Source of the DNA: Bacteroidales bacterium UBA1711
GTDB taxonomy: Bacteria > Bacteroidota > Bacteroidia > Bacteroidales > P3
Assembly: GCA_002317325.1 (NCBI GenBank)
Contig: DCJB01000071.1
Span: 7,688 to 34,761, forward strand
Direction: 5' to 3'
DNA: 27,074 nt
Under the pieces are notes generated by a model, which did not search any database, was not told the DNA's origin, and saw only the letters and a program-made list of their open reading frames with translations. The translations under genes and the position numbers were made by a program. How positions within the stretch are numbered: the stretch's first letter is position 1; the number at the start of each line of letters is the position of its first letter. This document shows positions 9,187-18,606 of the stretch, one piece after another.

Positions 9187-12100
9187 CTATTTGACGATGA
9201 GCTTCTTTACGGTGTTGAGCTTCTGCCCGGTGATACGGATGAAGTAGGAGCCCTGAGGCAGCTGGGAGGTGGGGAGCATGAGGCGCTCGGCACCCGATTC
9301 TGCCGCAAGGGAGAGGCGGGCGCGTCCGGCAATGTCAATCACCTCGACCTTCAGCGACTCGGCAGAGGCGGGGACGGTGAGTTCCACATCGCCGCTGGTG
9401 GGGTTGGGGAAGAGGCGCACGCGGGCGTCGTCGGTGGCGCTGAAGACGCTGCTATAGCTGGTTTCGATAGAGACCTTGTTAGACCAGTGCTCGCTATGGT
9501 AGTCGGTGGCAGTGTCGCAAATGCCGCGGACATAGATGTCGTAGCCCGTCTCGCCGGTGAGGCCGGTGAGGGTGAAGGGGTGTTCGTAGGCGATGACAGA
9601 GTGGCCGGTGCCCTGGCTGAAGGACCAGAGGCCGAACTGCACCTCCCAAGCCTGATGCTCGCCATCGTCCTGCCAGTCGAGCACCACGCTGTTGCCTCGG
9701 ACATCGCTGTAGGTGAGGTTGGTGGCATCGGGGCAGACCAGCATGGTGAACTCGATGGTGTCGGACCAGACGCTGGGGTCTTCGATGTCAACGCAGTTGG
9801 AGCGGACAGAGGCATAGTAGGTGACGCCGGGGTCGAGGTTGGCGATGGTGTAGGAACGGCCGCCGGTGCTGACGGTGCGGTCGAACACTCCGTTGAAGAC
9901 GTGGAGTCTGGAAAGCTGGCTGTTGGACTGGGGTTTCCACTTGAGCGTCACCTTCTTGTTGGTGAGTTTGGTGACATGGAGGCTGTCTGGCGGCATACAG
10001 GGGATGTCGCCCGAGTTGAGGTAGCCGTACTCCCAGTTGGAGAGGCTCGACGAGTCGCAGTAGCGGCGGACGCGATAGACGTACTCCTGTTCCTGGCGCG
10101 GGTTGTTGATGACGTAGAACGAATCGGTGACGAGGTCGTTATCGACCAGCCAGCTGGAGGTGGTGTTGAGGCGGTAGGAGACAAGATACTGGATGCCGGT
10201 GTGGCGCCACTTGAGGGTGATGTGGTCGGGACGAATCTCGGGGTCTTTGAGGATGGCGGGCGCGCAGGTGTTGGGCGGGCATATCTCGAGCACCATCTGG
10301 TTGCGGTAGCTGAGAATCTGCTTGGTGCCAGTGAAGGCAGAGAGGGTGGCGCGCGAAGAGGCGTCGGGGTTGGAGGCGTCGGAATAGAAGCAGAGAGCCA
10401 TGGGGGCGCTGGTTTGGTCAACGGCGTAGGTGTAGTCGGTGTTGTTGTAGCCGCCGGAGTTGTCGTCAACAGCGATGACGATGTTGTCGGTGCCGTTGTA
10501 GGCAAACGGAGTGTTGAAGAAGTACTCATTCCAGCCGTTGGAAGAGTTGAGGTTGCCGGTGAAGACCATATCCATAGAGTCTGGCGCCACAAAGTCGTCG
10601 GCCGAGGAGAAGCTGCTGAGAGTGGTGTGGCCGATATAGATGGTGCAGTTGTTCTTGGAGGTGAGGGCCGATGTGCCGGTGTAGCGGAGCTTGATAGAGG
10701 AGATTTCGCCGACGCCGTTCAATTCGGAGCCGAGGATAATCTGCTGGGTGTAGGAATAGTTGTAGTAGTTAGATGTGGGCAGCGAGTAGGTGGTGGTAGA
10801 GTTGTTGGGGTTGCCGATGGTGTCGCCGTAGGAGCCGTTGCAGATGGCGGTGGTGAAGGTGAGCGGGGTGGAGTAGGTGGAGTTGGTGACAGAGTCGCAC
10901 GAGCGGCGAATCTGAATGTTGTAGGTAGAGCCGGGCATGAGGTTAGTGAGCCGGTAGGAGTTGCCCACGACGGTGTCGGTGACAAAGGTGGTGCCGCCGG
11001 TGACAGAGCGGTAAGAGACATGATAGATGCCGTAGGAGGGGCCGTGCCAGTTGATGTCGGCGGTTGACATAGTGACGTTGGAGGCCGTCACGCCCGCCGG
11101 GCGGGGGCAGTCGGCGTACTGGATGCGTATGTCGTCGATGGCAGCGGGGCCGCCGGTGAAGGGATAGGTGGTGGAATGGGTGGCCTGATTGAACCAGAAG
11201 AAGGCAAAGCGATGGATGCCCGTGAGGGTGTCGAGGACCACGTTATAGGTGTTCCACAGCGGGTTGACGCGGACAGTCACGAGCGGCGAGAGGTTGCGCA
11301 CATCGCCCCAGGGAGAGGTGATGTTGGCGCTGGAAGCCACCACGGGGATGGAGGGGTCAACCATAAAGACCATGAGTCCGTCGTAGCCCTGCGAGACGGT
11401 GCCGCCGGCTTTGGCGCGGAAAGAGAGGATATAGCTGGAGTCGATGGTGCCGAAGTCGAAGTCGCGATAGCAGGAGGCGTTGACGATGAGCGAGGTGGCA
11501 TCGGTGGAATAGGTGCGGCCGGAGTCAACGGAGACATAGACCGCAGCGGTGTCGTTGGAGAAGCCGGGGGTGCCGTTGCCCGCGGCGGTACCGCGATACC
11601 AGTTGACGTGGTTATTACTATTGGTCTGCCAGTTGGCCCACTCGATGCTGTCTTCGCAGTCCCAGAAGTAGGGAACGGGGGCGGGGTTCTGCAGGGTGTT
11701 GAAGATTCCGGGAGTGCGCGCCCACTGCGAGGTGTCGGTGCCGGAGCAGAAGGCTCTCACATAGAACTCATACTCCGACGAGGGCATGAGGCCGGAGAGG
11801 GTGTGGGGGTTGTTGTAGGTGGTGAAGCTGGTGCCTGTGCCGAGGGCGAAGCCGCGGGGGCCGTACTCCACTATCCAGCGGGTGGCGTTGGAGCGGTCGT
11901 GCCAGACGAGGTCGGCCGAGTAAGTCTGCACGTTGGCGGCAGCGAGGTTGTTGGGGCGCTGGCAGGCGGGAATGACTTCGACCGCCACGCTGTCGATATA
12001 GGCGTAGTTGTAGTAGGCCGAGGTGTTGGTGATGATGTAGGAGAAGAAGCTGATGTACTTGCCCGCGCCGGTGTTGGCGTCGAAAGAGACCTCATAGACG

Positions 12101-15100
12101 GTGGGGGTGTTGGTGAGGACGATGGTATCGACCGGGGTGAACGAGGTGAAGTCGCCCGGCACCGAGCAGACACCCACGACGAGGTCGTGGCTGTAGGAGG
12201 TGGAGCCGAAGTTGTTGCTCCAAGCCTTGAAGACGGTTTGGACGGTCTGGATGGGGTAAGAAATGCTGTCGAGTTCGGGCAGCGAGAAGTAGGTCTTGTT
12301 GCCGGTGTAGGTGTACATATTGAAAGTGGAGCCGATGGCAACGCCCTGGGCGTCGGTGACGTTGACGATGTAGGGGTAGCTGCTGTAGCCGGCGCAGGTC
12401 CAGCAGTTGGGACGCGCGGCGGCGCCCACGCCCCAAGAGGCGAAGTTCTCGCTCCAGGGGAGGGAGTCGATGATGCCGCAAGCGGTGTTGAAGGAGGTGA
12501 CGAAAGACCAGTAGGAGGTGTCGCCGGCGCCGCAGATGGCGCGGACATAGACATCGTAGCGGGTGGAGTGGCGGAGGCTGTAGAGGGTGACGCTGTCGAT
12601 GCTGCAGACGGTGATGGAGCCGGTGCCGTGGGCGAAGCCCGAGGGGCCGTACTCAATCTCGAAGTTCTCGTGGACAGTATCGACCCAGTGGACGACGGCC
12701 GAGTACTGCGAGGGGGAAGGCACCGTGACGTTGCGCGGGCGGGGGCAGGAGGGGATATAGCCCACCTCCACGTCGTCGAGGTACATATAACTGGTGCTGC
12801 CGAGGGCGGCAAAAGCGATATAGTGGCCGTTGCCCGTATAGGAAGTCAGCGGAATCTCGAACATCTCCCAGTTGTTGACAGCCTGGGGCGCCACGGTGGC
12901 GACGGGGGTGAAGGTGGAGATGTCGCCGGGGTCGGTCATCACGCCCACCTGGAGAGAATAGGAAGAGGAGGTGTTGCGGAGAGCGAAACTGACCTGAAGG
13001 CTGTCGATAGAGGCCGCCAGGGCGGGCAGTGCGAGGTAGGAATAGTAGGAGGTGCCGCTGGCATAGAAATAGAGGCTGTAGCTGCCGCTGTGGGCGGTGG
13101 TGGTGAGGTAGGGGTAGGCGGTGTAGGAGTAGTTGGTGCCGCGGGTCCAGCAGTTGGTGATGGGCGAGCCCGAGGTGCTGGAGGCGGTGAAATGCTCGAA
13201 GTCCTCGGTGAAGGGGAGGTCGATGATGGGGACGCAGGGAGTGGTGACGCTGAGGATGGCCGCCACGCTGTCGCCGCCGCAATCGGGAGCCACACGGAGG
13301 ATATAGTCGGTCATGGGGACAAGGTCGGCGAAGTTGTAGGCGGTGGCAGTGACGCCGGAGGCGGCGAGGGTCCACTCGGTGTCGGCCACGGCGCGGTAGG
13401 AAACAGTCCAGGAGGTCTCGTTCAAACCGGGCGCCCAGATGATGCTGACCGTGTCAACCTCGTTGCGGGTGAGGATGACGTTGGGGGCCACGCAAGTGGC
13501 GGTGCTGTCGCAGGAGAAGAAGCGCACGTTGGTGCGATAGTTGGAGCGGGAGCTGGCCGCATTGGAGACGGCGGCAGGGGTGAGCGCGGTGCCGTCCTGA
13601 TACTTATAGAGCGAGCGATAGTCGGGGGAGGTGGAGGTGCTGTAGGCGTAGAAGCCGCTGGAGGAGTGGCTGGCGCCGGAGGGCTGGTTGACGAAAGTGG
13701 AGACCACGATGTTGCTGGTGCCGTCCCAGACGAAGGGGGCGGTGAAGAAGTATTCCACCACGCCGGAAGTCCCGACGGGGTGTGTGGCGGGGCCATAGAC
13801 GAGAGACTGGTTGGTGAAGGGCACCCAGTTGGCGGCGGTGGTGCTGGCGAAGGAGGCAACGTTGGTGTTGCCGATATAGATGGAGAACTCCTTGGCCATG
13901 GAGTTGTTGGTCCAGTTGAAAGTCATGCCTCCGATGGGGCCGGCAGTCAGGCCCATGGCGGTAAGTTCGGCGGCGGTGTAGATGCTTTGGCAGAAAGTGT
14001 TGCCCCAGCCGCTGTTGACAGGCACGCCCGAAGATTGGGAGGTGCCGGTGCCGGAGACAGCCGACATGATGCTGCCCGGGCAGCGGGTGTAGAACGAGAC
14101 GCTGTCGCCCACCACGGTGTCGCCCTGGCAGATGGTGGAGACGTGGGCCGTGTAGTTGGTGCTGGGGGTGAGGCCGGAGAAGAAGTAGGCTGCGTCGTTG
14201 ACATCGACCGTGAGCGGCTGCGCGGCGGGGTCGTCGTTGTTGACGAGCGTCACCACAGAGTAGGAGGGCATGGCGGTGGTGCCGGCGAAAGACCAAGAGA
14301 GATAGGCCGACGCGCTGGCGACATGGGAAATCTCGACCGAAGAGATGGTGCGGCAGAGCGGGGCGCGGACACAGCTGACGTTGAGTTGGAAGCCGGCATA
14401 GACCACGCTGCCGTCGGAATGGAAGAGGAGGGTGAGCGGTCCTTGGGTGGAACGGATGGAGGGAATGGTCTGCGAAGTGCCGCGGCCTTCGTAGAGGGCG
14501 GTGCCGCTGGCGGAGGCGCCGTCGTAGATGGTGAGGTAGTCGCAGCAGTTCTCGGTGCTGAGGGTGCCGCTGACCACCACGAGCGAGTCGGTGTGCGAAG
14601 GATAGATGGTGAGGACGGAGTGGCAGTTGTTGGAATAGGAGCCCGCGGCGCCGCCGTCGTCGTAGATGATGCCGCCGCAGGCGTGGATGGAGGCGGTGCC
14701 CGTGGCGGCCATATTGTAGGCGCCGGGGGTGACGAGGACGGGGCCTTCCCAGAAGCTCTGCTCGGAGCCGCAGTCGCTGCGGAGATAGACATCGTAGGCG
14801 GTGCCGGAGACCATGGTGGTGCAGACGTAGAAGGTGTCGTAGATGCCGGTGACGATTTCAGTCATGCTGTCAACGGGGGTGCCGGTGGGGCCGTAGCGGA
14901 GTTCCCACTCGGAGACGACGGGGTCGGAACGCCACGAGAAGACCACGCTATCGACACGCGCGAAGGACTGGCAGATGAAAGAGCCCGGACGGGGGCAGTT
15001 GCTGACGGGGCGCTCGAAGGTGAGGGTGAGGCCGGGGGCGGGATGGGCTGAAGAGGAGAAGGCGAGGGGGCTGAGGGTGCGAGAAGCTGCGGGCGAAGCC

Positions 15101-15699
15101 CAGGAGACGGGGACGGCGACGGCGAGAGCCGAGTTGGCCGAATGCTCGCGGAGGAAGACGTAGGCGGTGCGGGCCTGAACGGGGGCGCAGCTGTCGTAGA
15201 TGAAGTCGATGTCGCCGCCCTCGTACAGCACCACCTGGAAGGTGTAGGTCTCGGTGGAGTCGCCGTAGGGAGAGACATGGTTGTATTCGATGACCACGGA
15301 GCGGCTGGTGCCGGAGCCCTGTTCCTCGTAATAGACGCTGCCCCTGCCGGGATAGACATAGAGGTCGAGGCCGAGCGGGACGATAATGCTCATGTCGTCG
15401 AGGTGGTCCATGTAGCCTTGGACGGCGGGGTTGGCCGAGCCGATTCCAATCTGTCCGTTGGACGAAACCATGACCTGCGAACAGGTGTCTTCGCCAAACT
15501 GGAAGGTAAACGGGAGCTGGACAGCCACCGCGGCATCATCGGTTTCGAGCGCCGCAAGCTGGGTGCCCGAAGAGGCGATGGAACTGAAAGAATAGGTGGC
15601 CGAAGAGAACAGGTAGTCGCCTATACGAGCCTGTGCGCCAGCCGCTAACGGCAGTAGCAGCACCACCGCAGCCAAGAAAAGCCTGACAGTTTTTTTCAT
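9187..15699 (-). CDS. Giant modular T9SS-secreted surface protein with FN3, CUB-like and choice-of-anchor-J domains
   Basis: The protein has 2170 residues and starts at ATG 15697-15699 with a signal peptide (1-24, MKKTVRLFLAAVVLLLPLAA then GAQA). An N-terminal beta module (about 25-230, reminiscent of NIDO-type folds) and one FN3 are followed by a CUB-like domain (about 340-443; C341, C359, C385/C386, C443, with YLTIYDG and YAGFQL motifs). Then come eight more FN3 domains, three jelly rolls of the choice-of-anchor-J type (about 824-987, 1074-1245, 1339-1530), and two copies of the beta module shared with the neighbour (about 541-735, 1617-1811). Residues 2090-2170 are a T9SS type A sorting domain (LFPNPTSG, VEVIDIAGR, KKLIVK end). 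Surface display by T9SS is expected from the family; adhesion or glycan binding is inferred. It has its own promoter and terminator. Confidence 0.93.
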   Translation of the reverse strand: MKKTVRLFLAAVVLLLPLAAGAQARIGDYLFSSATYSFSSIASSGTQLAALETDDAAVAVQLPFTFQFGEDTCSQVMVSSNGQIGIGSANPAVQGYMDHLDDMSIIVPLGLDLYVYPGRGSVYYEEQGSGTSRSVVIEYNHVSPYGDSTETYTFQVVLYEGGDIDFIYDSCAPVQARTAYVFLREHSANSALAVAVPVSWASPAASRTLSPLAFSSSAHPAPGLTLTFERPVSNCPRPGSFICQSFARVDSVVFSWRSDPVVSEWELRYGPTGTPVDSMTEIVTGIYDTFYVCTTMVSGTAYDVYLRSDCGSEQSFWEGPVLVTPGAYNMAATGTASIHACGGIIYDDGGAAGSYSNNCHSVLTIYPSHTDSLVVVSGTLSTENCCDYLTIYDGASASGTALYEGRGTSQTIPSIRSTQGPLTLLFHSDGSVVYAGFQLNVSCVRAPLCRTISSVEISHVASASAYLSWSFAGTTAMPSYSVVTLVNNDDPAAQPLTVDVNDAAYFFSGLTPSTNYTAHVSTICQGDTVVGDSVSFYTRCPGSIMSAVSGTGTSQSSGVPVNSGWGNTFCQSIYTAAELTAMGLTAGPIGGMTFNWTNNSMAKEFSIYIGNTNVASFASTTAANWVPFTNQSLVYGPATHPVGTSGVVEYFFTAPFVWDGTSNIVVSTFVNQPSGASHSSSGFYAYSTSTSPDYRSLYKYQDGTALTPAAVSNAASSRSNYRTNVRFFSCDSTATCVAPNVILTRNEVDTVSIIWAPGLNETSWTVSYRAVADTEWTLAASGVTATAYNFADLVPMTDYILRVAPDCGGDSVAAILSVTTPCVPIIDLPFTEDFEHFTASSTSGSPITNCWTRGTNYSYTAYPYLTTTAHSGSYSLYFYASGTSYYSYLALPALAASIDSLQVSFALRNTSSSYSLQVGVMTDPGDISTFTPVATVAPQAVNNWEMFEIPLTSYTGNGHYIAFAALGSTSYMYLDDVEVGYIPSCPRPRNVTVPSPSQYSAVVHWVDTVHENFEIEYGPSGFAHGTGSITVCSIDSVTLYSLRHSTRYDVYVRAICGAGDTSYWSFVTSFNTACGIIDSLPWSENFASWGVGAAARPNCWTCAGYSSYPYIVNVTDAQGVAIGSTFNMYTYTGNKTYFSLPELDSISYPIQTVQTVFKAWSNNFGSTSYSHDLVVGVCSVPGDFTSFTPVDTIVLTNTPTVYEVSFDANTGAGKYISFFSYIITNTSAYYNYAYIDSVAVEVIPACQRPNNLAAANVQTYSADLVWHDRSNATRWIVEYGPRGFALGTGTSFTTYNNPHTLSGLMPSSEYEFYVRAFCSGTDTSQWARTPGIFNTLQNPAPVPYFWDCEDSIEWANWQTNSNNHVNWYRGTAAGNGTPGFSNDTAAVYVSVDSGRTYSTDATSLIVNASCYRDFDFGTIDSSYILSFRAKAGGTVSQGYDGLMVFMVDPSIPVVASSANITSPWGDVRNLSPLVTVRVNPLWNTYNVVLDTLTGIHRFAFFWFNQATHSTTYPFTGGPAAIDDIRIQYADCPRPAGVTASNVTMSTADINWHGPSYGIYHVSYRSVTGGTTFVTDTVVGNSYRLTNLMPGSTYNIQIRRSCDSVTNSTYSTPLTFTTAICNGSYGDTIGNPNNSTTTYSLPTSNYYNYSYTQQIILGSELNGVGEISSIKLRYTGTSALTSKNNCTIYIGHTTLSSFSSADDFVAPDSMDMVFTGNLNSSNGWNEYFFNTPFAYNGTDNIVIAVDDNSGGYNNTDYTYAVDQTSAPMALCFYSDASNPDASSRATLSAFTGTKQILSYRNQMVLEICPPNTCAPAILKDPEIRPDHITLKWRHTGIQYLVSYRLNTTSSWLVDNDLVTDSFYVINNPRQEQEYVYRVRRYCDSSSLSNWEYGYLNSGDIPCMPPDSLHVTKLTNKKVTLKWKPQSNSQLSRLHVFNGVFDRTVSTGGRSYTIANLDPGVTYYASVRSNCVDIEDPSVWSDTIEFTMLVCPDATNLTYSDVRGNSVVLDWQDDGEHQAWEVQFGLWSFSQGTGHSVIAYEHPFTLTGLTGETGYDIYVRGICDTATDYHSEHWSNKVSIETSYSSVFSATDDARVRLFPNPTSGDVELTVPASAESLKVEVIDIAGRARLSLAAESGAERLMLPTSQLPQGSYFIRITGQKLNTVKKLIVK

Positions 15700-15747
15700 G
15701 TGTTTGTGTTATTGATTGTATGCATTTTATATACACTAACGGAAGTG

Positions 15748-15755
15748 CAAAGATA
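15748..15755 (-). promoter_or_regulatory. -7 box (TATCTTTG) of the second giant gene
   Basis: TATCTTTG on the minus strand matches TAnnTTTG and sits about 48 nt upstream of ATG 15699. It follows an A10 tract on that strand. A -33 TTTG is not obvious. Confidence 0.6.
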
Positions 15756-15765
15756 CACTTTTTTT

Positions 15766-15795
15766 TTTGTGTATGCAGTTTTTTTTATACTTTTG
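15766..15795 (+). promoter_or_regulatory. Promoter of the gingipain-like gene (TTTG at 15766-15769, TACTTTTG at 15788-15795)
   Basis: A -33-like TTTG and a TAnnTTTG box are separated by 18 nt, close to the Bacteroidota norm, with T10 and T8 runs beside them. The box ends only 5 nt before the preferred start codon at 15801. The transcript would therefore be leaderless or nearly so, unless another promoter or start is used. The region is shared with the divergent promoter at 15748-15755. Confidence 0.55.
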
Positions 15796-15800
15796 CATTC

Positions 15801-18602
15801 ATGAACGAACATAGTCACCTCGGCAGACGGACGCTGGCAGTGGCCGTTTGGCTGCTTGCGACACTGGCCGCGGCCGGCCAGACCGACACCACCAAGTCGG
15901 GGACGGTGGTGACGGCCGCCCCCCGGACAAAGGCCTTTTGGATCGAGGCCTCGAAGGAGGCCAACTGCACGGCGGACAGCGGTATGGGGGTGCTGGCAGT
16001 GGTGGCGCCGGCCGAATGGAGAGAAGCACTGGAACCGCTGCTCCAATGGAAGCGGCAGCAGGGCTATGGGGTGGAGTTCATGGCCATTGCCGACCGCCGC
16101 TGCGACTCGGTGCGGGCGCGGCTGCGGGAACGGTTTGAGAAGGCATCGCCTTTGCGTCCGGGGCAGAAGTATGTGCTGCTGGTAGGCGATGCCGACCGCA
16201 TCCAGCCCTTTTGGGGCAGCCACACGCCCACCCAGTTGAGCCGATCGGTGACAGACCTCTACTTTGGCGAATACACCGGAGACTATCTGCCCGAGGCAAT
16301 GGTGGGGCGGCTGTCGGTGCAGGACAGCGGCGAGTTGGCCGCGGTGGTGGCCAAGACCGTGGCATACGAACAGGGGGCCTTTGCCCATCGGAGCCTGCAC
16401 GCGCTGGCGGCAGCGGGCAAAGAACTGAACCCGACCGCCACAACCAGCACCAACGGGCAGGTGCGCTATGTGGGCGAGCTGACCGCAAGGCAGCACCCCG
16501 CCACCGACACAGTCTGTTTCTACAACCCGCAGACCGACAGCCTCCGCCCCGAACTGCTGCAGGCCATCGACACCCCCAACGCCTTTGTGAACTACACCGC
16601 CCACTGCACCCGCGCCGGATGGCAGCACCCGGATGTGTCGGCCGCGACCATAGACAGCTTAGGCAACCCCTCCCCCACCCTGTATGTGAACAACTGCTGC
16701 CTCTCGAACGACTTTGCCGCCACCTGTTTTGGCGAGCGGCTGCTCCGCACACCCACGGGAGGCGCCGCCGCCGTGATCGGCGCCACCAACGAGACGCTGT
16801 GGAAGGAGGACTATTATTGGGCAGTGGGGGCGCAATATCCCTTGGAAGAGCACCCCCCTTTCGACGCTTTGCGCCCCGGCGCCTTTGCCCGCCTGATGGA
16901 AGCGGGGGACGGCGGGCCGCGGACGGCGGGCGAAATGCTTTGGGGCGGCTGCCGGGCAGTGAGCGAGGCGGGGTCGAACTACGATGCCTACTACTGGGAG
17001 ACCTACTGCCTGATTGGCGACCCCACGCTGACCCCATACCTCGAGAGCGCCGACAGCGCCTCGCTGCGGCTGCCCGACACCCTGTGGCGTGGCGACTGGG
17101 CGGTAGAAGCCGAGAGCGAGCCCCACACCCTCGTGACAGTGGTGCAGGACACGATGCTGATAGGCAGCGCCGAGGCCGACTCGGCCGGGCACGCCCGGCT
17201 GCGGCTGCGGCTGCCGCTGAGCGCCGACAGCGCCACCTTCACCGCCTGGAAGGCGGGCAGCACAGCCGCCGCAGTGAAACGCCCCCTCGCCTCGCCCCGG
17301 TCCGGCCGGCTGGCCGCCACAAGCACAGCCTACTGCGAAGGGGAACTGAGGGTGAGGCTGCTCAACGTGGGGAGCCGGACTGCCCGAGGCCACTCGGCGG
17401 CGCTGACCGCAGAAGGCCTCTCGGCCGCCACCGCCCTGCTGGAGCCGGGAGACGACACGCTGGTGCGGCTGGCCCTGCGGCCGCGAGTGGGCGAAGCGCC
17501 GATTTACGAAGGGACGCTGACCCTGGCAGACAGCAGCGGCACAGCCTACTGCCACCAGCCCTTTGCGGTGGAGGTTCCAGACCTGAGGCCCTTGGCGGCA
17601 GCGGCAAGCGTTGTGGACGAAGAGGGCGCCGCGGCACGTCGGCTGCAGCCGGGGGCAAACTACCGCATTGCGCTGGAACTGACCCACCCCGCCGACTCGG
17701 CGGCGGCAGAAATTGGCGGCATACGCACCGTGCCGCACTTGGAGGACGACGGCCGCCGCTGCACGGTGCCGCTGACCCTCGCCGACTCGACGGCGGCCAC
17801 CCGCTGCGCCCTGCGCCTCTTCCGCGACGACTGCCGCACCGAATGGGTGGCGTTCCTGCTCCCCAACCAGGCGTGCGAGGACTTTGAAAGCGGGGGGCTG
17901 GATTCCTACCCCTGGCAGCACCCCACGGCCAACCCTTGGACGACCGACAGCAGCCACGCCGCCCAAGGCAGATACTGCGCCCGCTCGGGGACGGCGCCCC
18001 CGGGGCAGCACTCCACACTGCTGATGGAGATAGAATGCCTTGCCGACGACAGCCTCAGTTTCCGCTACAACATTTCGGGAAGCGAGACCGACTGGCTCTA
18101 CTGCCATGTAGATGGGAAGCGGAAATTCTTTGCCAACGGGAGGAGCGGATGGAGGCGGAAAGCCCTGCCCCTGACGGCCGGAAGCCACCGCATAGAGTTC
18201 ATCTACCAGAAAAGCGGCGCCGGTGTCGAGAACGATGACTGCGCCTATATAGACGACGTAGGGCTGCCCCTGTGCCGGTGGCGGACAGCGGGGGGCACGG
18301 TGTGCCGCGACAGCACGCTGGCAGCCCGTCACGCGGCGGCGGCGGCCGAGCGCATAGAAGTGTATCCCAACCCCGCCCGCGGCACCATCACCCTGCGGCT
18401 GAACGGGGCCCCGGCCGGCTGCGCCCAAACACGGCTGCTGCGCATATACGACACCTTCGGACGGCTGGTCGATACGGTGGCGATACCCAAAAACTGTTCC
18501 TCGACACAATATTTCGCCGGGCGGCTGCGTTGTGGGATATATACGGTGGCGTTCTCTTCGGGAAGAGGCGCCTCGGTGGAGAAAATGATAGTCACACACT
18601 GA
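15801..18602 (+). CDS. Secreted gingipain-like cysteine peptidase (family C25) with T9SS sorting domain
   Basis: The protein has 933 residues counted from ATG 15801. An in-frame ATG at 15720 is less likely because it precedes the promoter and would bury the signal peptide (1-26, ending LATLAAAGQ). Residues about 60-413 form a C25 catalytic domain: LLVGDADRIQPFWG, DLYFGEYTGDYLPEAMVGRL, catalytic His268 in NYTAH, catalytic Cys300 in NNCCLSNDF, and LIGDPTL near the end. Ig-like and MAM-like beta segments follow (about 415-840; CEDFESGG start, YIDDVGL end). Residues 851-933 are a T9SS sorting domain (VYPNPARG, IYDTFGRLV). Known C25 enzymes cleave after Arg or Lys; specificity here cannot be read. 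There is no room for the roughly 200-residue propeptide of classical gingipains. The gene lies 4 nt before DUF4271 and is probably cotranscribed with it. Confidence 0.9.
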   Translation: MNEHSHLGRRTLAVAVWLLATLAAAGQTDTTKSGTVVTAAPRTKAFWIEASKEANCTADSGMGVLAVVAPAEWREALEPLLQWKRQQGYGVEFMAIADRRCDSVRARLRERFEKASPLRPGQKYVLLVGDADRIQPFWGSHTPTQLSRSVTDLYFGEYTGDYLPEAMVGRLSVQDSGELAAVVAKTVAYEQGAFAHRSLHALAAAGKELNPTATTSTNGQVRYVGELTARQHPATDTVCFYNPQTDSLRPELLQAIDTPNAFVNYTAHCTRAGWQHPDVSAATIDSLGNPSPTLYVNNCCLSNDFAATCFGERLLRTPTGGAAAVIGATNETLWKEDYYWAVGAQYPLEEHPPFDALRPGAFARLMEAGDGGPRTAGEMLWGGCRAVSEAGSNYDAYYWETYCLIGDPTLTPYLESADSASLRLPDTLWRGDWAVEAESEPHTLVTVVQDTMLIGSAEADSAGHARLRLRLPLSADSATFTAWKAGSTAAAVKRPLASPRSGRLAATSTAYCEGELRVRLLNVGSRTARGHSAALTAEGLSAATALLEPGDDTLVRLALRPRVGEAPIYEGTLTLADSSGTAYCHQPFAVEVPDLRPLAAAASVVDEEGAAARRLQPGANYRIALELTHPADSAAAEIGGIRTVPHLEDDGRRCTVPLTLADSTAATRCALRLFRDDCRTEWVAFLLPNQACEDFESGGLDSYPWQHPTANPWTTDSSHAAQGRYCARSGTAPPGQHSTLLMEIECLADDSLSFRYNISGSETDWLYCHVDGKRKFFANGRSGWRRKALPLTAGSHRIEFIYQKSGAGVENDDCAYIDDVGLPLCRWRTAGGTVCRDSTLAARHAAAAAERIEVYPNPARGTITLRLNGAPAGCAQTRLLRIYDTFGRLVDTVAIPKNCSSTQYFAGRLRCGIYTVAFSSGRGASVEKMIVTH

Positions 18603-18606
18603 CGCC

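Noticed and set aside
9166..11067. 633-codon plus-strand open frame
   Set aside because: This is another antisense shadow of the second giant gene; it also starts next to that gene's terminator with no promoter.
11176..15051. 1291-codon open frame on the plus strand
   Set aside because: It is antisense to the second giant gene and has the same low-complexity Gly/Val/Ala composition with no recognisable fold.
16211..17887. 558-codon plus-strand frame inside the C25 gene
   Set aside because: It is an out-of-frame shadow, rich in Arg/Gly/Pro, with no motif.
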